In this document: positions 34,096 through 42,802 of the stretch, one piece after another | How the letters are laid out: the number at the start of each line of letters is the position of its first letter | Numbering within the stretch: the first letter of the stretch is position 1 | NCBI RefSeq assembly: GCF_024054565.1 | Contig: NZ_JAMXLR010000036.1 | Location: 310,001 to 374,000, forward strand | Length of the DNA: 64,000 nt | Direction: 5' to 3' | Source: Aeoliella straminimaris | GTDB lineage: Bacteria; Planctomycetota; Planctomycetia; Pirellulales; Lacipirellulaceae | Program-made: the position numbers and the translations under genes | The notes under the pieces: generated by a model | The model's input: the letters and a program-made list of their open reading frames with translations, nothing else | The model's database searches: none | Told to the model about the DNA's origin: nothing

Positions 34096-35880
34096 ATGAA
34101 ATACTTGAAAGGAACTCCCATTTCTCCTGGCTGCGCAAGTGGGATGGCGGTTGTGTATGACTTTGACGTCGGGCGGAGGATTGAGGTGACAACCTCCAAT
34201 GTGACAAGTGCGGAGGTTGAATCCGAATGGAAGCGACTTGACGACGCATTGCACCGGTCTCGCCAGGACTTACAACTTCTCGAGCAATCGGCCATTGGCA
34301 GGCCGGACCTGAGCAAATCCCTGGCGGTTCTGTCAGCCCATTCGGCGATGACGCATGAAATTGCTGATCTAGTAAAGCAACATGTTGGCCGAGAGCTAGT
34401 TAACGTAGAAGAAGCTCTCGATTCAGTTATCTGTGATTGGGTCGAGCGGCTGCAGCGGCTCGACAGTGAGTACCTACGCCAGCGCGAGCAAGACGTACGA
34501 GATGTGGGGCGTCGGGTGACCCGGTACCTCACTGGCTCTCTTCCCTGGAGTAAAGGTCCCTTGCCACCTGGGTCGATTGTCGTAGCCCGTGAGCTCATGC
34601 CTTCGGAAGCCATCGAACTGATTAACTGCGGTGTAGTAGCGATAGTGTGCGAACACGGAGGAAAATATAGCCACACAGCGATAGTCGCTCGTTCGTTAGG
34701 TGTTCCAGCGATCACGGGGATAAATAGAGCTTCTTCGCACATACATCCGGGCATGCGACTGCTTGTCGATGGACAAAGGGGCAACATCGTTGTCGCTCCC
34801 ACAGAGTCCGAAGAGAACTCTTTTGCGAAGCTGAAAGAGGAATACGAGAATCGCGTCCTCACAATGAAGGCTTGTGGACATCTGCCCTGCGCCACCGAGG
34901 ATGGCATCGCGGTATCTTTGCTGGCGAATATCGGCCTTCCTGACGAGATTGAAACCGTCGAAGAATACAATCTGGACGGAGTAGGACTATTTCGTACCGA
35001 GTTCCTCTTTCTCGAATCACACGAACGCCCCAGTGCGCAAAAGCAATTTGAAGTATATGACAAGATGGCAAGTGACCTGAACGGTCGGCCATTGGTAATT
35101 CGGACGTTCGATCTTGGCGGCGACAAACTGCCGCCGTTTCTGCTGGAGGAACAGTCTGATGCACAGGGCAGTCTTCATCTGAGGGGATTACGATTCTCAC
35201 TTGCTGAGCGTGATCTTCTGGACGAGCAGCTGCACGCCATTTTAAGAGTGGCGCAAACATGGGACGTACGCATCCTACTTCCCATGGTGATTGGCCGTGA
35301 CGACTTGGAGCAAGCCATTGCAACGATCAACCGAATTGCCAAGAAGTGTGGCTATCTGCGAACCCCTCCCATTGGAGCAATGATCGAGACTCCTGCGGCG
35401 CTGTATTCCCTAGCTGACATACTTGATCTCGCAGACTTCTTGGCACTGGGCACCAATGACTTAACGCAGTACATGCTCGCGACGGATCGAGACTTAGCTG
35501 AAGGACAAGACGATTGCACCGCATTGTATCCGGCCGTTCTGCGAGCGATTAAGCAAGTGGTCGACGTCTCGGAGAAACATCAATGTCCCGTCTGTATCTG
35601 CGGCGAAGAGGCGGGAGATGCAGAGTTTGCGTGTCTATTGATTGGGTTGGGTATACGGGAAGTGAGCCTCAGCCCAGGACGGGCGGGTATGGTTCGCCAA
35701 GCACTGAGGGGCATCAAGCAACGAGATGCAGTCGAAACTGCGAGCCAAGCCCTTTGTTGTCACACCCCGCAACAAGTGCGGGCACTACTCAGAGATCTGT
35801 ATCCCAGTACAGCCGAATCCGCTCCACACTTGACTGGAGCATCCGAAGCCAAGCACACGCATCACGACCTTGGTCCATGA
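34096..35880 (+). CDS. ptsI: PTS enzyme I (phosphoenolpyruvate-protein phosphotransferase)
   Basis: The 594-residue protein transfers phosphate from PEP to HPr, the first step of PTS relays. It begins MKYLKGTPISPGCASG, typical of enzyme I, with AAAGGAG upstream. The phosphorylated His is in GGKYSHTAIVARSLGVPAITG. The C-terminal PEP-binding barrel shows EFLFLESHERPS, VIRTFDLGGDK, MIETPAALYSLAD and LALGTNDLTQYMLATDR. The length (about 570-600) is normal and no GAF domain precedes it, so it is not PtsP-like. No HPr or EII gene lies in the window, so its partners must be elsewhere. Confidence 0.93.
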   Translation: MKYLKGTPISPGCASGMAVVYDFDVGRRIEVTTSNVTSAEVESEWKRLDDALHRSRQDLQLLEQSAIGRPDLSKSLAVLSAHSAMTHEIADLVKQHVGRELVNVEEALDSVICDWVERLQRLDSEYLRQREQDVRDVGRRVTRYLTGSLPWSKGPLPPGSIVVARELMPSEAIELINCGVVAIVCEHGGKYSHTAIVARSLGVPAITGINRASSHIHPGMRLLVDGQRGNIVVAPTESEENSFAKLKEEYENRVLTMKACGHLPCATEDGIAVSLLANIGLPDEIETVEEYNLDGVGLFRTEFLFLESHERPSAQKQFEVYDKMASDLNGRPLVIRTFDLGGDKLPPFLLEEQSDAQGSLHLRGLRFSLAERDLLDEQLHAILRVAQTWDVRILLPMVIGRDDLEQAIATINRIAKKCGYLRTPPIGAMIETPAALYSLADILDLADFLALGTNDLTQYMLATDRDLAEGQDDCTALYPAVLRAIKQVVDVSEKHQCPVCICGEEAGDAEFACLLIGLGIREVSLSPGRAGMVRQALRGIKQRDAVETASQALCCHTPQQVRALLRDLYPSTAESAPHLTGASEAKHTHHDLGP

Positions 35881-35952
35881 TTGAGGCAATGGACTCTCGC
35901 TTACTTCCCAAGAATCGACGCTAAACTCACAACACGAAAACAGGTCCGATAC

Positions 35953-36177
35953 ATGCATGGTAACAAAAAACCCGATCCGCTCTTCGTCTCGTCGACGCCC
36001 AGTGTTTGCCCCGTTTGTGGACATGCGTCCTATTCTTCAACGGGCATCCATCCCCAATGTGCCGTCGCAAGGGAAGATGAACCACTTCGCATGAGATTGG
36101 CAGCGGAAAGGAAGGCAAAGATTGCATTGGCCTTGATAAAGTCGCCCAATCGCACGGTGTTAAAGGGTGCGAAGTAG
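35953..36177 (+). CDS. Zinc-ribbon small protein
   Basis: The 74-residue protein contains CPVCGHASYSSTGIHPQC, a CxxC...C zinc-ribbon-like motif, followed by a charged, helical C-terminus (MRLAAERKAKIALALI). The start is placed at the ATG 35953; an upstream in-frame ATG exists but gives an unconvincing extension. Its middle has been copied to 31354-31441. It lies three bases before the first GH130 gene. The function is unknown; it may bind nucleic acid or protein. Confidence 0.65.
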   Translation: MHGNKKPDPLFVSSTPSVCPVCGHASYSSTGIHPQCAVAREDEPLRMRLAAERKAKIALALIKSPNRTVLKGAK

Positions 36178-36180
36178 GAC

Positions 36181-37236
36181 ATGCTCCCACGTAGAAGCGA
36201 ACGACTGGTCTTGAAGCCAGAGGATGTGCAGCCCTCAACCGCTAACTTCAAGGTGATTGGAGTTTTTAACCCAGGTGCTGTCAGGCTTGGCAATGAGATT
36301 GTGTTGCTCGCCAGAGTGTCAGAGCAGCCAAGCGAACATCGTCCAGATGTCACCGGTTTGCCCCGCCTGGGGAGCGATGGTGCGGTTGTCGTTGATTGGC
36401 TAGCAAATGACAATCTGGACCGTTCAGATTCTCGGGTGGTACGGCGCAAGGATGATGGTCTCCAACGGCTAACGTCCATTTCACATCTAAGGGTGTTTCG
36501 TAGCCACGATGGAAAGCCGGAGCATTTCACTGTTGGCCCGAAATTCTTACCGCAGTCGTCCTACGAAGAGTACGGCGTCGAAGACCCACGAATTACTCGG
36601 CTTGATGGCAAGTACTGGATCACCTACGTCGCCGTTTCGCGTTTTGGAGCCGCCACCGCACTGGCTTCAACAGTAGATTTTGTGACTTTCGAGCGTCACG
36701 GCTTGATCTTCTACCCCGATAACAAAGACGTGGTACTCTTCCCGCACAAGGTTCAGGGGAAATATGTTTCGCTCCATCGCCCGAGTCCGAGCTCACGCTT
36801 CAGTCGCCCACAGATCTGGCTAGCATACTCGGCAGATTTGATGCACTGGGGCAATCACGAACCGATCTATGCGGGCAGTGAGGGCTGGGAAAGTGACCGA
36901 GTTGGTGCGGGTGCGCCTCCCATTGCGATCGACGAAGGCTGGCTAGAAATCTATCACGGCAGTCGCCAAGCGACACGAGCCGGTGAAGTGGGGGCCTATT
37001 CCGCAGGTGCACTGCTCCTCGATCGAAATGATCCAACTTGCCTACTCAGGCGATCTCGAGGGGTGATCATGCAGCCTTCCGCGGACTTCGAGAAGCAAGG
37101 CTTTGTGCCAAGTGTGGTGTTTCCCACGGCTCTGATCGACGCTGGTGATTTGTTGCACCTCTACTACGGGGCCGCAGACACATGCGTCGGAGTTGTGCAG
37201 TTCTCACGGCATGAATTACTGGAAGCCCTCCAGTAA
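36181..37236 (+). CDS. Glycoside hydrolase family 130 protein (first)
   Basis: The 351-residue protein has the five-bladed propeller pattern of GH130, including YGVEDPRITRLDGKYWITYVA, with the conserved Asp of the EDPR motif as proposed catalytic acid, and GAGAPPIAIDEGWLEIYHG. Family members are mostly phosphorylases that act on beta-mannosides, using inorganic phosphate, and some are hydrolases. The substrate cannot be read from the sequence. It is followed 102 bases on by a GT4 glycosyltransferase and then by a second GH130 gene. Confidence 0.9.
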   Translation: MLPRRSERLVLKPEDVQPSTANFKVIGVFNPGAVRLGNEIVLLARVSEQPSEHRPDVTGLPRLGSDGAVVVDWLANDNLDRSDSRVVRRKDDGLQRLTSISHLRVFRSHDGKPEHFTVGPKFLPQSSYEEYGVEDPRITRLDGKYWITYVAVSRFGAATALASTVDFVTFERHGLIFYPDNKDVVLFPHKVQGKYVSLHRPSPSSRFSRPQIWLAYSADLMHWGNHEPIYAGSEGWESDRVGAGAPPIAIDEGWLEIYHGSRQATRAGEVGAYSAGALLLDRNDPTCLLRRSRGVIMQPSADFEKQGFVPSVVFPTALIDAGDLLHLYYGAADTCVGVVQFSRHELLEALQ

Positions 37237-37337
37237 TCGGTCATTTGTTCAATTCCATCCAGTGCCAAATACAAATCATGATAGTGCGTTCCGACGAAGA
37301 GTGGCCGCTGCTCACACTTCCAGATAAGGAGTCCCAG

Positions 37338-39665
37338 ATGGCCTTTCCCGAACTACACAAGATCGCTTTTATTGGCGACTACCCGCCACGGCAGTGTGGC
37401 ATTGCGACGTTTACTCACGACTTGCGTAGCGCAGTGTCCCAGCATACCCAATCAGAATGCATTGTCGTACCGGTAGATGACATACAGGGTGGTTACGAAT
37501 ACCCTCCCGAAGTGCGTTTCCAAATTGACGAACAAGACCTGGACTCTTACCGTCGTGCCGCGGACTTCCTCAATTTCAGTGACGTCGACGTGGTGTCACT
37601 GCAGCATGAGTTTGGAATCTACGGCGGTCCCGCGGGAAGTCACATTCTGGCTTTCATGCGCGACTTACGGCGGCCGGTCGTGACCACATTGCATACGGTA
37701 TTGCCAGAACCGAGCGTAGCTCAGCGGCGGGTAATGGATCAATTGGTGGAGCTGTCGACACGGCTTGTCGTCATGACCGAACGCAGCCGCACCATGCTTC
37801 ACCAGGTCTACAAGGTTCCCCAGCAGAAGATCGACCTTATAGTGCACGGCATTCCGGATTGTCCCTTCGCCGACCCAAACTTCTATAAAGACCAATTTGG
37901 TGTCGAGGGCAAGAGCGTCGGACTTACCTTTGGGCTGCTCTCGCCTAACAAAGGTATCGAAACCGTCTTGCAAGCCATTCCTGAGGTGATTCGGGAGGTG
38001 CCAAATTTTGTGTACATCATCCTGGGAGCTACCCACCCGAGCCTCGTCCGATCCGAAGGGGAAACCTATCGCATCAGTCTGGAGAGGATGGCCAAAGAGC
38101 TGGGTATTCAGAATCATGTCAGTTTCTACAATCGCTTTGTCGAATTGAGAGAATTGACGGAGTTCATCGGCGCCGCCGACCTATACATCACACCTTACCT
38201 TCAACCCGCCCAGGCCGTCTCGGGAACTCTCGCCTACGCTTTTGGATGCGGGCAAGCCGTAATCTCCACACCGTACTGGCACGCTGAAGAATTGCTCGCC
38301 GATGACCTCGGAGTTCTCGTCCCATTTGCTGATTCGTCGGCGCTCGCGCGGGAGATAATTGAACTCTTAAACGACGATCAACGCCGGCACGCGATGCGGA
38401 AGCGAGCGTATCTGATCGGGCGCGCCATGGTCTGGGGCCACGTCGCTGGTTTGTACCTCAGTTCATTCCAGGAGGCTCGCCGCAATCGCAGTCGTGCTCC
38501 TAAACCATTGGCTGTACGAACTCTGGAAGAGCAGCCACTCGTCATGCCTCGTGTGAACCTTGACCACTTGATGCGAATGACCGATTCGACAGGCATCTTC
38601 CAGCACGCGACCTATTCACTTCCCAATTTCCAGGAAGGATACTGTACGGACGACAATGCGAGGGCGCTGATTCTAACAGTTCTCCTCGAAGAGCTGGGGA
38701 GGGATTCTCGTGAAGTGCATCAAGCAGCGTCGACCTACGCCGCTTTCTTAAACTACGCGTTTGATCGGGAGTCTGGACGCTTTCGCAATTTCATGAGTTA
38801 CGACCGGCAGTGGCTGGAACGGGACGGGTCCGACGACTCACAGGGGCGTGCAATATGGGCGCTTGGCAGCTGCATTGGCCGGTCGCAGCGGCGTAGCCTG
38901 CAATCCTGGGCCGCCCAATTGTTCGAGCAGGCGCTGCCTGCCTGCGCGGAAACCACTTCACCTCGCACTTGGGCGCTGGCCCTAATTGGAATTCACGAAT
39001 ACTTCCGCCGACTCAGCGGCGACCGACTCGTGAACCAAGTCCGAGAGACACTGACCAATAAACTGGTTGGATTGTACGAATCTTCGGCGACGGAGGAGTG
39101 GCCCTGGTTTGAGGACGTAGCGTCTTACAACAATGCACGCCTTTCACAGGCGCTGATTTTGAGCGGACGATGGGCCGGGAATGACCGCGCTCTGCAGATC
39201 GGACTTCGGTCGTTGCGTTGGCTGGCATCCAAGCAGTTGTCGCCAAGGGGACGATTTCGACCGATCGGATGCAATGGCTTCCACCGCCGAGGGGAGCAAG
39301 CCGCAGAGTACGACCAGCAGCCCATCGAAGCGCATGCCATGGTCTCGGCTTCCATCGAGGCATGTTACGCCGACAACGAACTCTTTTGGCGCGATCAGGC
39401 TCACTTTGCCTTCGATTGGTTCCTGGGTCGCAATGATCTTGGGCAATCCTTATATGACACCGGCACAGGAGGCTGTCACGACGGACTCCAGGAAAACCGA
39501 CTGAATGAGAACCAAGGTGCCGAGTCGACGCTGGCGTTCTTGCTTTCTTTGGCCGAGATAGAATTACTAGAAAGTTCGTTGGCAACCTTTGAGCCTTCCT
39601 CGGCCGTGCCACATAGTCCACTGGGAGCGTCCGCCAACCGGTCGAGCATGGAACATGCAACTTAA
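37338..39665 (+). CDS. GT4-type glycosyltransferase with C-terminal helical-toroid domain
   Basis: The 775-residue protein starts at an ATG preceded by AAGGAG. Residues 1-400 form a GT-B fold: FIGDYPPRQCGIATFTHDL, DVVSLQHEFGIYGG, GLLSPNKGIETVLQAIPEV (in part) and the donor-binding region near GCGQAVISTPYWHAEELL. Residues about 430-760 are a separate domain with YCTDDNARALILTVLLEEL and repeated helical motifs, like the alpha/alpha toroids of GH families. It may be a mannosyltransferase with a built-in hydrolase or binding domain; the sugar is not known. The end overlaps the next GH130 start by 11 bases. Confidence 0.88.
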   Translation: MAFPELHKIAFIGDYPPRQCGIATFTHDLRSAVSQHTQSECIVVPVDDIQGGYEYPPEVRFQIDEQDLDSYRRAADFLNFSDVDVVSLQHEFGIYGGPAGSHILAFMRDLRRPVVTTLHTVLPEPSVAQRRVMDQLVELSTRLVVMTERSRTMLHQVYKVPQQKIDLIVHGIPDCPFADPNFYKDQFGVEGKSVGLTFGLLSPNKGIETVLQAIPEVIREVPNFVYIILGATHPSLVRSEGETYRISLERMAKELGIQNHVSFYNRFVELRELTEFIGAADLYITPYLQPAQAVSGTLAYAFGCGQAVISTPYWHAEELLADDLGVLVPFADSSALAREIIELLNDDQRRHAMRKRAYLIGRAMVWGHVAGLYLSSFQEARRNRSRAPKPLAVRTLEEQPLVMPRVNLDHLMRMTDSTGIFQHATYSLPNFQEGYCTDDNARALILTVLLEELGRDSREVHQAASTYAAFLNYAFDRESGRFRNFMSYDRQWLERDGSDDSQGRAIWALGSCIGRSQRRSLQSWAAQLFEQALPACAETTSPRTWALALIGIHEYFRRLSGDRLVNQVRETLTNKLVGLYESSATEEWPWFEDVASYNNARLSQALILSGRWAGNDRALQIGLRSLRWLASKQLSPRGRFRPIGCNGFHRRGEQAAEYDQQPIEAHAMVSASIEACYADNELFWRDQAHFAFDWFLGRNDLGQSLYDTGTGGCHDGLQENRLNENQGAESTLAFLLSLAEIELLESSLATFEPSSAVPHSPLGASANRSSMEHAT

Positions 39666-41106
39666 GCGAACAGGGATAGTCCTTAAGCCGAACAGTCGGC
39701 ACGTCGTGCTGCGGGGTTTTGAACCTACCAATGATCAGCGCAAGCTAAACATCATCGCCCGTCTGTCAACGCTATCGGAAGGAGAGGTGGACCAGCTTCT
39801 GCAAGAGGTTTTGGATGAATTCCATGGGCGACACCAAAAACCACGTGAGTTCTTCCTGCAACGTTTTGAGGCGGTGCGCCGCCATGTATTGACCGACGCG
39901 GTCCTAACTGAAAATCGACGGCTGTTGATCGGCGCGTACTTTACGCAGGAATATGCACTGGAGTCCGCGGCGCTTTTTAACCCATCAATCGTTTGGCATC
40001 CAGATCAAACTGGACTCGAGCCTGGATCACGACGGTTTGTGCTTAGTCTTCGAGCGACAGGGGAAGGACACATTTCGTCCATAACTTTTCGCTCAGGTGT
40101 GGTGGACGCCCAAGGCAAGATTTCGGTCGATGAACCAACACGATTTGTGACGACTCCCGACGTCGTTACAGACTCTAAGTTCGAAAAGACACTGTTTCGT
40201 CGCAAACTCGTGGAGTTGTGCTTGGGCACTCCTTTTGCCGAAGGCGTTATCGCGCAATTGGGAGCCAAGTTCTCGTTGGAGGAACTCGAAAACGCGCTTC
40301 GACTCGCGGTGCAAGAAAACGACGAGCAGGCAGAGACGTTAGACGCACTGGTCAAATCCATCGTTACACTCGCCAAGTCGAATTACGAAATAAGGTATCG
40401 TCCAGAGCACAACCTGTCTGAGCGATTAATCTTCCCGCTTGGTCCCACCGAATCCAACGGCATTGAAGATGCGCGGTTTGTAGAGTTTCGAGAAGAGGAT
40501 GGAACGGTTCACTACTATGCCACGTATAGTGCCTATGATGGTCGATTTGTGCTTCCGCAGTTATTGGAGACGGATGATTTTCTGACGTTCAAGATGCACA
40601 CACTCAACGGCCCAGCAATCGCCGACAAAGGCATGGCGCTCTTTCCCAGGAAAATCAATGGGCACTATGCCATGCTGTCGCGGCAAGACGGCGAGAGTCT
40701 ATATATAATGTACTCCGACATGCTCCATTTTTGGTACTCTAAAGAGGCACTCTTGCGGCCTACCTTCTCCTGGGAGTTCGTGCAGGTCGGTAACTGCGGC
40801 TCACCTATTGAGACGGATGCCGGTTGGCTGATCCTCAGTCATGGCGTCGGACCCATGCGGAAATACTCCATCGGAGCGTTTCTTGTCGATCACGAAGACC
40901 CGTCCCGCGTCATTGGCCGCTTGCAGCATCCCTTGCTGACACCGAATGAGGATGAACGCGATGGATATGTTCCCAACGTGGTGTATAGTTGTGGGGCCGT
41001 TGTTCACGATGGCAATTTGATCATTCCCTACGCCATGGCCGACTACGCCACGACATTTGGGACTATCCCCCTCGATGAGTTGATTTCCGCTATGGAACGG
41101 GGATAA
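39655..41106 (+). CDS. Glycoside hydrolase family 130 protein (second)
   Basis: The 483-residue protein is a larger GH130 member with an N-terminal extension of about 110 residues. Core motifs include the conserved GIEDARF (catalytic Asp), HYYATYSAYDG, ADKGMALFPRKINGHYAML and GNCGSPIETDAGWLILSHG. It starts inside the end of the glycosyltransferase gene, indicating coupled translation. Together with the first GH130 gene it could degrade a glycan made by the GT4 enzyme, perhaps as a storage polymer system; this is inference. Confidence 0.9.
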   Translation: MQLKRTGIVLKPNSRHVVLRGFEPTNDQRKLNIIARLSTLSEGEVDQLLQEVLDEFHGRHQKPREFFLQRFEAVRRHVLTDAVLTENRRLLIGAYFTQEYALESAALFNPSIVWHPDQTGLEPGSRRFVLSLRATGEGHISSITFRSGVVDAQGKISVDEPTRFVTTPDVVTDSKFEKTLFRRKLVELCLGTPFAEGVIAQLGAKFSLEELENALRLAVQENDEQAETLDALVKSIVTLAKSNYEIRYRPEHNLSERLIFPLGPTESNGIEDARFVEFREEDGTVHYYATYSAYDGRFVLPQLLETDDFLTFKMHTLNGPAIADKGMALFPRKINGHYAMLSRQDGESLYIMYSDMLHFWYSKEALLRPTFSWEFVQVGNCGSPIETDAGWLILSHGVGPMRKYSIGAFLVDHEDPSRVIGRLQHPLLTPNEDERDGYVPNVVYSCGAVVHDGNLIIPYAMADYATTFGTIPLDELISAMERG

Positions 41107-41140
41107 TTACTTTCTCTCTTCAGTTCTAGGAGAAGCAAAA

Positions 41141-41248
41141 ATGGGTGATAAAGGAAGCAAAGACAAGGGTAAGCGGGAGCAACAAAAGAAGGCCCAGCTC
41201 ACGCCGAAAGAAAAGCGACAGAAGCAGAGGGAAAAGAGGGCCAAGTAG
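41141..41248 (+). CDS. Lysine-rich 35-residue protein
   Basis: An ATG preceded by TAGGAG opens a 35-codon frame: MGDKGSKDKGKREQQKKAQ, then TPKEKRQKQREKRAK. It is extremely basic and hydrophilic. Similar tiny lysine-rich proteins are annotated in planctomycetes and other bacteria, but no function is established. It follows the second GH130 gene by 34 bases and may share its transcript. The strong ribosome-binding site makes it a likely real gene despite its size. Confidence 0.7.
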   Translation: MGDKGSKDKGKREQQKKAQLTPKEKRQKQREKRAK

Positions 41249-41653
41249 AGTCGCTCGGCGACGCTGAGGCATCAGGTCGTCAACTCTGTACGCAGTCCTT
41301 GATAAGCGTATAGTTGCAGGCATCTTGGCCCGACACCTCTCTCATCGAAGTCTAAACCGATCGCCCCCCTGCGCAGGCTGAAGGGGGGCATTGGAGCGTC
41401 GATTGTATTGCGCGCTGCATTCTGGATTGTCCGGCAACTCGCAGCGTTGAGGTCGTCCGTCGCTTCACACCATCGAACAGAAGTGTGTCAGAAAGATGAT
41501 ACCACTGGTCATGCTTAAAATGCGTTCGGCATTTGTAGCTGTGACATGTAGATAACTTGCAGCCGGAGTTCCCTAGCCAGGTGCACACCTCAGCGAGATG
41601 GCGACAGATCTCTCGTTTGCAGAGGCTGGCCGAGTCTGTCTAAGCACTCCGCT
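41249..41653. other. Intergenic region
   Basis: About 400 bases hold only short frames without recognisable domains. A GC-rich hairpin (CCCCCCTGCGCAGGCTGAAGGGGGG near 41364) could be a terminator of the upstream operon, but it lacks a clear T-run. Nothing else is visible. Confidence 0.4.
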
Positions 41654-41962
41654 CTAGGGTTGAGCCGAAGCTGGCTCACCCGGCACCACCTCTAGCGTTC
41701 CCAAGCCAGGTACGAACTCGATGTCCTGGATGTGCCCTTTCAGGACGGACATCAAGCCAGTCCGTCGCGCATCCTCGTTCCCATTTCTGATTCCACAGGC
41801 TTGCCCTTCGTCAATCGGCCATCCGTGTTGTTCCCATGTCCATTTTGACAATCTACGCAGGCAGTCATTCGAAAGGCGAAGTATCGTCGGTGCCTCGGAG
41901 TGCTCGTTTCGAACCCGCTTCAACTGCGCGTTGAAATACTCCAATTCTTCATTTGGTCTCAT
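41654..41962 (-). CDS. Unknown small protein
   Basis: The 102-residue protein starts at MRPNEELEYFNAQLKRVRNE, with a GGAG seven bases upstream deciding against the ATG four codons earlier. The N-terminal half is helical (RLSNDCLRRLSKWTWEQHG), and the C-terminal part contains GHIQDIEFVPGLGTLEVVPGE. No family is recognised. It is the only convincing minus-strand gene between the GH130 cluster and the IS3 element. Confidence 0.6.
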   Translation of the reverse strand: MRPNEELEYFNAQLKRVRNEHSEAPTILRLSNDCLRRLSKWTWEQHGWPIDEGQACGIRNGNEDARRTGLMSVLKGHIQDIEFVPGLGTLEVVPGEPASAQP

Positions 41963-42497
41963 GATTTTCTCCATGTTTTCTTTATGAATAAACGTTTGCG
42001 ATTTCTTAAGCGTTCCAGCTCGCTCTTATTCGTGGCGAGGGCGAATCCCGTAAGAAACAGTTTTGTCACACTACTGATGTTTGCTAGCACTATCCAATTA
42101 AACTCAAAACGAAGAGCCGCATCGTTGTGCTCCAGGAGCGGGCTTCTCCGCGTCGTTCCCATTGGAACAGCGATAGTCAGAAGGAGCAATTCCAAGGAAT
42201 AAAATCCGAGGCTCGAATCAAGCGGGGGTAGAAGGCAGATTCAACTGCGAGGCCCAGCTTCAGGCTCGATTCGAAGTGGATCAGCAACGGGACCCGTGCA
42301 TCGACTCGATTAAGACCTGCCAGCGACGATAAACGCGCCGCCCATGCTTTCTGAACGCCTGAAGTATAGGTTAGTTCGACTGCCAAGTCAATGATTGGAG
42401 GAATTAAGAGATAGGAAGGCACTCCCGGCTGCGATAGCCCAAGACTTTCGGACAGTGGCGGGAGCCGAAATAATGGTTCCCTTAGGAGGTCGGAAAC
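41963..42497. other. Region left of the IS3 element
   Basis: About 535 bases with no gene I can support. Two minus-strand frames (41959-42195 and 42177-42509) exist, the first ending in an ATGA overlap with the gene at 41654; neither resembles a known protein. The left end of the IS3 element should lie near 42480, but I could not identify its terminal inverted repeat. Confidence 0.4.
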
Positions 42498-42802
42498 ATG
42501 GACGCGCAAGCGAAGCGGCAGCGGCCGATGTATAGCGATGAGTTCAAGCGAGACGCGGTGCGGCTGGTGGTTGAAGAAGGTTATTCGTTCAAGTCAGCTG
42601 TGCTGCGGTGGGGGTGTGCGATGCGACTCTGCGTGATTGGCATCGCAAGCTGGCTCCGCCGCCCGAGCCGTGTGGTGACGACGCCACGGTCGAGGAGATG
42701 CGAGCCGAGATTGCTCGGCTCCGCAAACAACTCAAACGGACCGAACTGGAACTTGAAATCCTAAAAAAAGCCACGGCGTACTTCGCGAAGGAGTCGACAT
42801 GA
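42498..42802 (+). pseudogene. IS3 orfA, frameshifted
   Basis: The first part, from 42498, reads RQRPMYSDEFKRDAVRLVVEEGYSFKSA, a normal OrfA helix-turn-helix. Near 42592-42608 the frame must shift to continue as VGVCDATLRDWHRKLAPP (in the frame of 42608), which then runs to the leucine-zipper-like RLRKQLKRTELELEILKKA and the end at 42802. A one-base indel in the stretch around 42597 explains this. The frame break lies in the DNA-binding region, so OrfA is broken unless programmed shifting occurs, which is not the usual site. Confidence 0.85.

Noticed and set aside
42177..42509. 110-codon minus-strand frame at the left edge of the IS3 element
   Set aside because: It overlaps the orfA start and has no family resemblance.
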